From the NCBI GenBank assembly GCA_039621445.1, contig CP154954.1:1674001-1738000 (forward strand): DNA of 64,000 bases, given 5' to 3'. This stretch comes from Euglena gracilis (Eukaryota; Euglenida; Euglenophyceae; Euglenales). Below are positions 1 through 19,437 of this stretch, in pieces; position 1 is the first letter of the stretch; each line of letters opens with the position of its first letter. The notes beneath the pieces are model-generated. The model did no database searches. It saw nothing but the letters and a program-made list of their open reading frames with translations, and was not told where the DNA came from. The translations under genes and the position numbers were made by a program.

Positions 1-10646
<10,646 letters not shown>

Positions 10647-10784
10647 AAATAATATTTTGTAATATAAAATAAGTAATCTCTAATATTAACTAAAGAGCTA
10701 ATTTTAGGTATTAAGATCCCCTATTTATATACTAAAAAAGGGAACACAAGCAAAAAATATTGCATAACAATCTATCAATTTACT
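10647..10784. promoter_or_regulatory. Divergent psbD/chlI intergenic region
   Basis: psbD runs left and chlI runs right from this 138-nt AT-rich gap, so both promoters should lie here. No clear -35/-10 pair with good spacing could be chosen, and no GGGAG-type ribosome-binding site precedes either start. Confidence 0.35.
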
Positions 10785-12164
10785 ATGAATAAAAAAACTA
10801 ACGAAAGGCCTGTATTTCCTTTTACTTCTATTGTTGGACAAGAAGAGATGTGTGGCTAAACACATTGCACATTCAAATAAAAAACTTAATAAAATAATAT
10901 TATAAATTTAAAAAATAAAATTTATTATTATTAAAAATAATTACTACCCTCTAAACTACAATTAATAAATAAAAAATAAAACAAATTGGCAAATAAAATA
11001 CTGAATTTTCAACACAACTAAAAAAATTTTGTAAATTATTAAAATTTATTGTAGCTAATTGGAAGCAGTTTGGAAAACTATAGAAAATCCAAAAGAACAT
11101 AAAATAACAATTTATAAATAAAAAACAAAGCTAAAAGGATAAACCACGTATAGTTTGAAAACAAATAAAATTTAGTTTTATGAAATTATCATTAATCTTA
11201 AATGTAATAGATCCAAAAATAGGAGGTGTTATGATAATGGGTGATAGAGGAACAGGAAAGTCAACAATAGTTAGAGCGCTTGTTGACTTACTACCACCTA
11301 TTGATGTAATAGAAAACGACCCATATAATTCTGATCCATATGATACAGAATTAATGTCAGATGACGTTCTAGAAAAAATAAAAAAAAACGAAAAAGTATC
11401 GATAATTCAAGTTAAAACACCTATGGTTGATTTACCATTAGGTGCAACTGAAGATCGTGTTTGTGGAACAATAGATATAGAAAAAGCAATATCCGAAGGA
11501 AAAAAAGCATTCGAACCTGGTCTACTAGCACAAGCAAATAGAGGAATATTGTACGTTGATGAAGTTAACTTATTAGATGACCATTTAGTTGACGTTTTAT
11601 TAGATTCCGCTGCTTCAGGATGGAACACGGTAGAAAGAGAAGGAGTTTCGATTTGCCATCCTGCAAGATTTATACTAGTAGGATCAGGAAATCCTGAAGA
11701 AGGAGAACTTAGACCACAATTACTAGATAGATTCGGAATGCATGCACAAATTAAAACACTAAAGGAACCAGCGCTTCGTGTAAAAATAGTACAACAACGA
11801 GAACTATTTGAAAAAAGCCCTAAAGAGTTCAAAGAAAAATATAAGGAAGAACAAAATAAACTAATGGAAAAAATTATAAATGCAAGAAAAAAATTAAAAA
11901 ACATAATAATAAAAATACGAACTTTTAGAAAAAATATCACAAATCTGTTCTGAACTAAATGTTGATGGACTAAGAGGAGATATGGTAACAAGTCGTGCAG
12001 CAAAAGCATTAGTAGCATTTGAAGATCGCACAGAAGTAACACCTAAAGACATTTTCACTGTAATTACGCTTTGTTTACGACATCGATTACGTAAAGACCC
12101 TTTAGAATCAATAGATTCGGGATATAAAGTGCAAGAAACCTTTAAAAAAGTGTTCAATTACTAA
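10785..12164 (+). CDS. chlI: Magnesium chelatase ATPase subunit I, two exons, one frameshift
   Basis: ChlI is the AAA+ ATPase of Mg-chelatase (with ChlD and ChlH), which inserts Mg into protoporphyrin IX in chlorophyll synthesis. Exon 1 is 10785-10849 ([20 protein letters not shown]) and exon 2 starts at 11182. The 332-nt intron begins GTGTG and splits an ATG codon. Walker A is GDRGTGKST (about 11240-11266) and Walker B is [10 protein letters not shown] (about 11549-11578). [11 protein letters not shown] (sensor/arginine-finger region) and [17 protein letters not shown] are also present. The frame breaks at an A run, 11911-11915: with one A fewer, the frame continues through [22 protein letters not shown] to the TAA at 12162-12164. 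Total length without the shift, about 348 codons, is normal for plastid ChlI, so a sequencing or indel error is likelier than true loss. Confidence 0.9.
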
Positions 12165-12246
12165 AAAATAGCTAAAACAAGAAAACTAATTTACATTTTC
12201 TGAGAAGTATTTCAGAAAATACATTAAAAATGTTAAAAATATTCTT

Positions 12247-12322
12247 CCTTCGTGGTGAAATGGTAAACACGTGTGATTCAAAATCACATGCATAAGCTTG
12301 CCGGTTCGAGTCCGGTCGAAGG
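12247..12322 (+). tRNA. trnL-CAA: tRNA-Leu (CAA)
   Basis: Cloverleaf with an anticodon stem TGTGA/TCACA around loop TTCAAAA (anticodon CAA), a long variable arm typical of Leu tRNAs, and T arm CCGGTTCGAGTCCGG. The acceptor pairs CCTTCG with CGAAGG. It lies 82 nt after chlI. Confidence 0.85.
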
Positions 12323-12437
12323 TAAAACTCTCGAAATAAAAAACGTTAATAAAAAAGTTGCAATATATATCTAGATTAAAATCAACGTCTTTTATTTTGA
12401 AAAATGTTAAATTTATAACAAAATTTGAATAATGGAA

Positions 12438-12480
12438 AGTACCCAAAACGTGATGTCGTAGATTGAAATCTTACAAAACA
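12438..12480 (+). pseudogene. Decayed trnW-like fragment
   Basis: The segment aligns with the anticodon-to-T-arm half of the trnW copy seen in the rRNA leaders: CCAAAACGTGATGTCGTAG here against CCAAAACCTGATGTAGTAG there, followed by a changed T arm (ATTGAAATC). About one base in five differs, so it is older than the near-identical copies at 14183, 19811, 25727 and 31651. Confidence 0.5.
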
Positions 12481-13904
12481 ATAGTTGATATTGATTTTTT
12501 GTTTTTTACATAATTATGTAAAAATTTTATTATTAGTTAAAATAATAATATAGACTTTGAAAAATTATGAAACTAAAAAGAAAAAGTAAAATGTGAACTA
12601 GATTTACTTCTTAAAGACAAACTTATAGGTTTAAGCAAAAAACATTAGAAAAGCTAATTTTGAATTTTAAATTACTATTTATGGATAAAAGGAAATTAAA
12701 TTAATTCAAAATTTTGATTTTTAAAATGAATCTAATTTCAAATCATAAATTCTCTTGCAAAGTAATAATTTTAATGACTTGGATTACTTTTGAAACGAAC
12801 ATGATTCACATTGTTTTCAAAATTTTTATTGTTTACTATATTGATGAGTATTGATGAGTTAACAAGATAAAACTATCTGGGTGTATAAAAAATATCATAG
12901 AATAATAATTGAATAAAAATAAAATATTCTAAAACATATAATTTTCTGGAATTTACAAACTTTATTACAAAAAAGTGTACAACAGAATTATATATATACA
13001 AAAATTTATTTTTAAAAATATATAAATTATAACACTTTTAAAATTTTAATAGCTTCTTGAAAAATTTTAGTGACAGTAAAAAATAATAAAAACGCGTTTA
13101 ATACATAATAACTACTATAAAGTATTTATATAGATTATTTTAAATCTTAAATAATCTATTATTATTACCTATTTTTGAAATAATATTAGTATAAATATAC
13201 ATATTTAGTAATAAACTATTATCACAAATAGTGTAATCATTGTCATTTTCGTAAAATTTTAATTTCCAGCAACAAGCAAAATTTTGTTTAACAAAGCTTT
13301 TTGCCGATTAAACTAATACAAATAATTTACCCACATTTTTGATATAAAGAAGTATTACAAGAAGTACAGATGAATAAATCAAAAGTAGTTACAAAATATT
13401 ATTAATATTTAATACCTTACAATTAATTTTTAGTATTGTATTTATTCATAAAAAATGAGATCGAACTTTTAGAGTACAATCATTTAGTCTACCATAATTA
13501 TATATTAAGTAACTTGAATATGACGTTTCAGAAGAATAATAGCATAAGTGATTACAGGAATAATAATAATAAGTAAGATAATCTATCATCACGAATAATA
13601 ATCTAACATTGAATAAGAACAAGAATAATAGAAATTGAGAAAAACTCTATATATATATCTAGACATTTCTGTTTGTTTCTAAGTAAAATCCTACGAAACA
13701 TACAATTTTATATTACATTAAATATGTAACTCATGTAAAAATATTGTTAGCTCTAAACATCTTCTATTTTTTCATTATATCATTTTTCTGAAAAACCTAT
13801 CTCTGATAATGAACTGTAATAATTAACTAACACTTATAAACTTTGTTTATCTTGAAATCTTAAACCTTAAAATATTATCTTGGAAAGTAAACATCTTTTA
13901 TCTG

Positions 13905-14060
13905 GCAGAAATAACCAACCAGTTCTTCCATCCGGACTTGACGTATGGATGGATTATGGATGGATACAACCTGATTGAGCAATAGAATCGAATCTAAGCA
14001 TTTCCTCGGCAATGGGTTCACTTCCTTTTTACCCTTTAAGAAATTACGTATGCATTAGCC
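13905..14060. other. GC-richer anomalous patch
   Basis: Against an AT-rich background this patch has clearly more G and C and contains two tandem-like TGGATGGAT words. A plus-strand frame and a minus-strand frame are both open for short distances, but neither gave a recognisable plastid protein. It could be a remnant of transferred DNA. Confidence 0.3.
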
Positions 14061-14182
14061 ACACACATAGCTAAATAGAAAGCAGTTTGTGTGGTTCTTT
14101 GGATTACAATAAACGTTACGGAATTTAACCATAAAGTACTTAATAATTAATAAATCAGGGTTAATAATCAATAAAAAACCAT

Positions 14183-14290
14183 AAGGCGTAGGTCTCCAAA
14201 ACCTGATGTAGTAGGTTCGAATCCTACAAAGCGCGCTTTTAGTGTACACATTATAGTAAATGTGCCCCTTGCTTGGTCACCAAGGGGACT
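14183..14290 (+). repeat. Orphan copy of the 16S leader (pseudo-trnW plus two hairpins)
   Basis: Nearly identical to the leader just upstream of each 16S gene: a 5'-truncated trnW (GGTCTCCAAAACCTGATG...), then the hairpin CACATT-ATAGTA-AATGTG and the hairpin CCCCTTG...CCAAGGGG. It is not followed by 16S but runs into the 54-bp tandem repeat, so it marks a recombination or loss of an rRNA gene at this place. A separate supplementary 16S is known near the variable repeat in Euglena gracilis; none is present here. Confidence 0.85.
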
Positions 14291-14321
14291 GATGTAGAAA
14301 ATATTCAGTAAAGACCATTTA

Positions 14322-15206
14322 AGTACATTGGTATATATAGTATATATAATATATATAAGTACATTAATATATATAAGTACATTGGTATATATAGTATATA
14401 TAATATATATAAGTACATTAATATATATAAGTACATTGGTATATATAGTATATATAATATATATAAGTACATTAATATATATAAGTACATTGGTATATAT
14501 AGTATATATAATATATATAAGTACATTAATATATAAGTACATACATTAATATATATAAGTACATTGGTATATATAGTATATATAATATATATAAGTACAT
14601 TAATATATATAAGTACATTGGTATATATAGTATATATAATATATAAGTACATTAATATATATAAGTACATTGGTAGATATAGTATATCTAATATATATAA
14701 TTATATTAATATATATAAGTACATTGGTATATATAGTATATATAATATATATAAGTACATTAATATATATAAGTACATTGGTATATATAGTATATATAAT
14801 ATATATAAGTACATTAATATATATAAGTACATGGTATATATAGTATATATAATATATATAAGTACATTAATATATATAAGTACATTGGTATATATAGTAT
14901 ATATAATATATATAAGTACATTAATATATATAAGTACATTGGTATATATAGTATATATAATATATATAAGTACATTAATATATATAAGTACATTGGTATA
15001 TATAGTATATATAATATATATAAGTACATTAATATATATAAGTACATTGGTATATATAGTATATATAATATATATAAGTACATTAATATATATAAGTACA
15101 TTGGTATATATAGTATATATAATATATATAAGTACATTAATATATATAAGTATATTGGTATATATATTATATATTATATATAAGTACATTAAATATATAA
15201 GTACAG
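14322..15206. repeat. 54-bp AT-rich tandem repeat array (variable repeat)
   Basis: About 16 tandem copies of a 54-bp unit with the landmarks AGTACATTGG, TATATATAGTATATATAA and AAGTACATTAATATA. Most units are identical. Exceptions are shortened units near 14535-14550, 14640 and 14830 and a mutated unit near 14670-14705. All open frames here (YIVYIIYISTL-type peptides) are products of the repeat. In Euglena gracilis a comparable variable AT-rich repeat lies close to the proposed replication origin (established knowledge), so an origin role is possible but not shown. Confidence 0.95.
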
Positions 15207-15375
15207 GGTTTTTTTTGTTGCTTCGGGAAAATTTATTTAATTATTTAATTTATGATTAATTTTAGTTATTGATTATTTTATTTTTTTTATTTTTTTTTTT
15301 TTTTTTTTTATTTGATTAAGAATTATTATTTTTTTTTTTTTTATAGCAAAAAAAACGATTTCTTATATTCATTTT
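15207..15375. other. Poly(T)-rich spacer before ORF381
   Basis: Several long T runs separate the tandem repeat from the accessory gene block. No gene is seen, and no GGGAG ribosome-binding site precedes the ORF381 start. Confidence 0.4.
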
Positions 15376-16521
15376 ATGATTTTTACGATGTATTTCTTTA
15401 GAAATTTTGTTTTTTTACACTCTTTTATGAACTATATAATTAAAGTAAAATCTATTTTAATTAATCGATATTCGTTGGCTACCTGCAATGCAATTTTATT
15501 GTATTTTTTTCAAACAAATTATTATAAAATTTATTTGTTAGTTAATACTAGTTTATCTTTTTACAATTTAATTTTTTTCCTTAGGAATTTTCTAAGGATA
15601 GTAAAAAAAAAAAACGATCCAAAAGTTTTTCTTTTGGCTTTATTGATAATTTCGAAAAATTATATCCAATATGCGCTTTACTGTAATTTTTTGTTTCAAG
15701 TTGGTAACAGAACATTAAAAGTAATCAAGTCCGTTGAAATTTCTAAAAATGAAATTTTGAAAAACGACCCTTCGTTGAAGGCTTTGGAGTTTTGGAAAAA
15801 AATTAAAATATTTTATAGTAAGAATTTTATTTCCAAAATTGCCGTAATTATGGTAATTAGTTTTTCTGGTTATTGCGCATTTAATTTTGCATTTAAATTT
15901 TTTGGTGTACTTAAAGAATCTTCAAAAATCTTGGCTTCTTTTTTCTCTTTTAATCATGATCAAAAAAATGATAATTCTGAAGACAATCGTTCCGAAGATG
16001 ATTTAAAGTCAAGTCAAGACCCAGTAAATATTCCTTCTATCGAACAAAGTTTCAAAGTTGAAGATTTTTCAATTTTCAATCCTGATTTTTGGTCAACTGA
16101 TTTTGATAAAATTTTATTGGAAGAGGGTTATGACCTAGAGGGTTCATTAAGCACTTTATGGTTAACTCCAAGAACATTTATTGTGATGAAAAGGATCGTG
16201 CAAACTGGTTTCTATTTAAGTATGTGTGTAGCTAATGCATATGCAATTGCTGAAACCGTAAAAAGAGGTCAGCCGGTTAGCAATGATATGTTACAATTTA
16301 ATCCGACTTTGCAAACAGGATTTGTCTACCCATACGGGCAGTCAATGTCAGCACCCGGTCAAATACCTGGGGGGAATTTGGGCCGAACGTTTGTTCCTGA
16401 AGAAAAAATGTTTACTTCACAAGATCTAGCAGTTTCATCCAACTGTAATGTGGGGGATGGATTTGTTGAGGTTATAGAAATCCCATTTAATTATTATAAG
16501 GATGCATTACCCCCCGAGTAA
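15376..16521 (+). CDS. ORF381, unknown multi-span membrane protein
   Basis: Not a known plastid protein. The N-terminal 110 residues hold three or more hydrophobic segments (about 5-22, 38-70, 83-108); another lies at about 153-178 and a weaker one at 267-292. Between them is an acidic, Ser/Asp-rich linker (residues 193-218). The C-terminal 80 residues are soluble and Gly/Pro-rich (SMSAPGQIPGGNLGRTF). The gene stands in the same orientation as the following accessory ORFs, and its first codons recur, mutated, in a chimeric fragment at about 16957-17104. The start at 15376 is the first in-frame ATG; 15391 is also possible. The layout would suit a virion, pilot or conjugation-type membrane protein as well as a plastid-specific one, and function is unknown. 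Confidence 0.65.
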   Translation: MIFTMYFFRNFVFLHSFMNYIIKVKSILINRYSLATCNAILLYFFQTNYYKIYLLVNTSLSFYNLIFFLRNFLRIVKKKNDPKVFLLALLIISKNYIQYALYCNFLFQVGNRTLKVIKSVEISKNEILKNDPSLKALEFWKKIKIFYSKNFISKIAVIMVISFSGYCAFNFAFKFFGVLKESSKILASFFSFNHDQKNDNSEDNRSEDDLKSSQDPVNIPSIEQSFKVEDFSIFNPDFWSTDFDKILLEEGYDLEGSLSTLWLTPRTFIVMKRIVQTGFYLSMCVANAYAIAETVKRGQPVSNDMLQFNPTLQTGFVYPYGQSMSAPGQIPGGNLGRTFVPEEKMFTSQDLAVSSNCNVGDGFVEVIEIPFNYYKDALPPE

Positions 16522-16850
16522 TATTCCTTTCTATTTTCGATTTCAAAGAAAAATATCAATATATTAAATTTTTTATGTATTAAATAACTTGATACATAAT
16601 TATTAGTAGTCACTACGTTTTTTATACGTAATATTATTTCTTTAACACATGGTTTTTTATATAAAAATAGGTCAATTTTTTTTATTATTTTTTTTAGAAA
16701 AAAAAAAATGCTTTGTAGACTATGTGGTAACTACATTTCAGTATCGTAATTAGTACGACAGCTCGAATTTGGGTTTTGCAATTTTTTTTTTCATTTTTTT
16801 TTTTTTTTTGCAAATAGGGGGGGTTGTTCTAAAATTCGGTGATTTTATTT
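16522..16850. other. Spacer with tRNA-like remnant and poly(T) tract
   Basis: At about 16715-16785 a tRNA-like stretch (GTGGTAACTACATTTCAGTA then AGCTCGAATTTGGG) is followed by TTTTGCAA and long T runs. The same order of elements recurs at about 17275-17370, so this spacer is one of two copies of a module (tRNA-like remnant, poly(T), GGGAG ribosome-binding site, start of the Rep-like gene). Confidence 0.5.
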
Positions 16851-17104
16851 ATGGGAGATTTTTATGCATTCAATAGTGCCGGGTAAAAATTGGCATGTTT
16901 TTATTAAGACAGGATTCGGTAGTTTTGAGGATTTTAACTTATTATTCATCAAAAAAAGCAATTTCTTACATTTTATTTATGATTTTTAGGATGTATTTAT
17001 TCAGAAAATTTATTTTTTTCTTTAAGCAAAACTGTGTTATTTTTTTTGCTTATATATTTTTCCTTGATTCCAGAGTTCTTGCAATTTACTTCGGGATTTT
17101 TTAA
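16851..17104 (+). pseudogene. Chimeric pseudogene: start of the Rep-like ORF joined to start of ORF381
   Basis: From the GGGAG site at 16853 and ATG at 16864 the first about 30 codons closely match the start of the Rep-like gene at 17439 (MHSIVPGKNWHVFIKTGFGS here, MYSMVPGKNWHVFIKTGFGS there). At about 16955 the sequence switches to a mutated copy of the ORF381 start (ATTTCTTATATTCATTTTATG there; ATTTCTTACATTTTATTTATG here) and ends at a TAA at 17102. Many third-codon changes show the copies are not recent. Such a splice of two gene starts is best explained by recombination within the block. Confidence 0.75.
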
Positions 17105-17423
17105 AATTTAACCTACAACGAAATTGTAGTTAAGATATATTTTAATGATCTATTTTTTTATATTTTTTAAAAAGTTGTTATTTGTTATTATTTTTTTTTT
17201 CAATTAAGATTTTTATATTTTTCACACTCATTTTTTTTAAAAAAAATTATTATTATAAAAAAAAAATCCTTAATTGGTAACGTTGTGATTATGTTACTTC
17301 ATCGTAGTGGGTCGCAAGTTCGAATTGAAGGTTTGCAAATTTTTTTTTTCATTTTTTTTTTTTTTTTGCATAATGGAGATATGGAAGTTTGAGGTTTTCA
17401 AAAAATGATTTATTTTTTTATTT
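17105..17423. other. Spacer with hairpin and second tRNA-like/poly(T) module
   Basis: A small hairpin (CTACAA-CGAAA-TTGTAG) lies at about 17113-17129. A tRNA-like remnant at about 17275-17335 (TTGGTAACGTTGTGATTATG ... AGTTCGAATTGAAGG) and T runs follow, matching the module at 16715-16800. Confidence 0.5.
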
Positions 17424-17438
17424 ATGGGAGATTTTATT
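17424..17438 (+). promoter_or_regulatory. GGGAG ribosome-binding site deciding the Rep-like start
   Basis: GGGAG at 17426-17430 lies eight bases before ATG 17439. It is complementary to CTCCC at the 3' end of this plastid's 16S rRNA. The upstream ATG at 17424 overlaps the site and is unlikely to be the start. Similar GGGAG sites precede 16864, 18501 and the pseudogene near 18897. Confidence 0.6.
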
Positions 17439-18479
17439 ATGTATTCAATGGTTCCAGGAAAAAACTGGCATGTTTTTATTAAAACAGGGTTCGGTAGTTT
17501 TGAGGATTTTAACTTATTATTCATCAAAAAGTGGAAAGAGTTAATTAATTATAACTCTATTTCTTTTATTATTTATGGTTTTGATTTGTCTGAAAATAAT
17601 TTAAACAACTTTTGTGAAGTGACTATAGAGGTCTATATAGAATTTAATAAAAATTACCGAAGGCATGGTCTTAAAAAATTATTTTCTTTTGAAAAAAATT
17701 CTGTTATTGTAGAAAAGGGATCGAGTAGTAAAACTTCACTTGATAATTTTTTTTCTAAAACAGGGAATAAAAACATTGAAGTTTGTTGGTCAGGTGTTCC
17801 AAGGTTTGAAAATGGTTTAAAAAATTCTTTAAGTTTTGATTTTGTTATTAAAAATAATTTATTAAGTCGTGCGCGAAAAGATCATTGTTTTCCTTCGTTT
17901 TTTTCTAAATTGATTTCCAATTCCTCAGAAAATTATTTAAAAGTGAAAGAAAAAATAACAGAAGAGAAAAAGGAATTAGAAATAAATGATTCTAATAATT
18001 TTTTACACGATCATTTTAATGTTTTGAAAGCTAATGATCAATTTTTAAACATCATTGAAAAATATATAATAGAGTACAAAAATTTGTTTTTTTTAACGAG
18101 TAAAAACGATGCAATAAAACTTCGTTCTATGTTGTTGAAGTATATATCTGAAGTCGCAGTATTAGAAAATAGTATCTCAAATTCTAATATTTCTAATATT
18201 TTTTTATTTAAGCAAGCTTCTAAGTTTTATAAACATAATTCTTTAAAAAACGATAATTATAAAAACTGGGATTTTAACTGGATTTTTGTGGAAATGCTTC
18301 TTATTTTTTTTCTAGAAAAAGCAAAAAATAAAAAAATTGATAAATTTGAATTATATACTTTAGTGAACAAAGAAATTTATGGTGAAGAACAGTTAGATAT
18401 AATGGTTAAAAACTTTAGAAAAAGAGCTTGTGAAAATGTCGATTTACGGCAGATTCGGTCTTCATTGCCTTGTTTTTGA
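17439..18479 (+). CDS. Rep-like protein, decayed HUH rolling-circle endonuclease N-terminus
   Basis: The protein is 346 residues from ATG 17439 (351 from the upstream ATG). In the longer numbering the N-terminal third follows the order of a CRESS/HUH Rep endonuclease: an aromatic motif I strand NWHVFIK (14-20), ED-type helix start (27-28), a strand ISFIIYGF (46-53), a strand VYIEF (70-74) where motif II normally carries HxH or HxQ, basic GLKKLF (82-87), EKGS (97-100), and FFSKTG (109-114) where motif III carries YxxK. The motif II histidines are absent and the motif III Tyr is Phe, so nicking activity is unlikely. No Walker A is seen after it. The C-terminal 180 residues are Lys/Asn-rich and unrecognised, ending in a basic segment MVKNFRKRACEN. 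Similar Reps occur in ssDNA viruses, red-algal plasmids and bacterial plasmids. The assignment is from pattern only and needs a profile search. Confidence 0.5.
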   Translation: MYSMVPGKNWHVFIKTGFGSFEDFNLLFIKKWKELINYNSISFIIYGFDLSENNLNNFCEVTIEVYIEFNKNYRRHGLKKLFSFEKNSVIVEKGSSSKTSLDNFFSKTGNKNIEVCWSGVPRFENGLKNSLSFDFVIKNNLLSRARKDHCFPSFFSKLISNSSENYLKVKEKITEEKKELEINDSNNFLHDHFNVLKANDQFLNIIEKYIIEYKNLFFLTSKNDAIKLRSMLLKYISEVAVLENSISNSNISNIFLFKQASKFYKHNSLKNDNYKNWDFNWIFVEMLLIFFLEKAKNKKIDKFELYTLVNKEIYGEEQLDIMVKNFRKRACENVDLRQIRSSLPCF

Positions 18480-18500
18480 TTTTTATATAGGGAGAAAAGT

Positions 18501-18698
18501 ATGACAAAAAAAGAAGAAAAAAATTTAAATAATACAAAAATCAATTTAACAGTAAAAAAAATTTATAAAAAATATTGTTCTTATAAAGCACAATATGATG
18601 AAAAAAACCTGGACCAAAAATTTAGTTGAAAGCTTTTTTTTTTTATCATTGAAAATGGGCATATTTTAAACGTAGTAGAAGTAGAATATTTTTCTTAA
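18501..18698 (+). CDS. Small ORF of 65 residues downstream of the Rep-like gene
   Basis: Starts 21 nt after the Rep-like stop with a good GGGAG site at 18490-18494, seven bases before ATG. The product is very Lys-rich at its N-terminus (MTKKEEKNLNN) and ends NVVEVEYFS. No motif is recognised. Close spacing and a matching ribosome-binding site suggest co-transcription with the Rep-like gene. It crosses a T run near 18633-18644, so its 3' half depends on that run being correct. Confidence 0.5.
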
Positions 18699-18889
18699 AG
18701 CGTGTCAAAAAAATCGATTAATTAAAATATAGTGTCATGGAAAATGTGATTATTCTATCACTTATTTAAATATGCTTTTTTATCAATGTCAATTTGTAGA
18801 ATAATTGGCGTTTTTTTTGATGGAGTATAGTGAGTTTGCCTACTTTTTACCTTATTAAATTAATAAATTTAAAATTGACTTATTAAAAA

Positions 18890-19392
18890 CTTATAGGGAG
18901 TAAATATTAAGGAAGTACCTTATCAGGATTTTGATAAGTATTCTCACTATTGAGGTTAAATATGGATTAGTTGATTATGCGTTAGTACGAGAATTTCATA
19001 GAACAGGTGGACCCTCATGTGCATTCGTATTTTATTAAAGAAGTCGATACTAAATTGGCAAATTTTTTCGATATATCTATTGATTCTAAAATTTATAGGC
19101 CAGAGTTAACAATGAGAAAGATTTGCTCGACTATTTAATAAAACAAATATTTAACTTTGTGGATGCTTCAGAAAATTTCATGGCTTCGGAATCAATTCTT
19201 AAAAAATATGGTAAATATTTTCAATATCTTCCTTTGGAAGAAAGGATGATTGAATTAGTGAAAAAAGGGGACATAGAAAATGCTATGTTACTGTTTGAAA
19301 AAGAAAAACCTTCAGAATTTGTATATAAGGGCGACGCTATTGAACGTCAATTAAGAAACATATATTTAAGTACGAGATTAGGTGTGAAATAA
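18890..19392 (+). pseudogene. Frameshifted accessory gene
   Basis: After a GGGAG site at about 18896, protein-like segments continue in different frames: KEVPYQDFDKYSHY near 18910, then NFIEQVDPHVHSYFIKEVDT and KLANFFDISIDSKIYRPEL to about 19112, then EKDLLDYLIKQIFNFVDASE to the stop at 19390-19392. At least two frame changes are needed (before 18990 and near 19110). The last segment alone is open from TTG 19123 for 89 codons and ends IERQLRNIYLSTRLGVK. No family is recognised. It is read as one gene decaying by indels, or as sequencing errors in poly(A/T) runs. Confidence 0.55.
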
Positions 19393-19437
19393 AAAATTAA
19401 TTTTAATGAATACATAATACCCAAAGACTTAAGGTGG

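Larger units (their letters stand above)
12323..14182. other. Long AT-rich spacer without recognised genes
   Basis: No plausible protein gene is visible on either strand. Two things stand out: a decayed trnW-like stretch at about 12438-12480, and a patch of higher GC at about 13905-14060 containing repeated TGGATGGAT words. Both have separate entries. Confidence 0.5.

Noticed and set aside
11407-12042. 211-codon frame opposite chlI
   Set aside because: Antisense shadow of the conserved chlI coding sequence.
14322-15206. CRISPR-like array
   Set aside because: Whole 54-bp units repeat without unique spacers and there are no cas genes.
14168-15259. Long open frames on both strands (up to 231 codons) with repeating YIVYIIYISTL-type peptides
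   Set aside because: They are produced by the 54-bp repeat, whose length is a multiple of three, and have no start signals or family.
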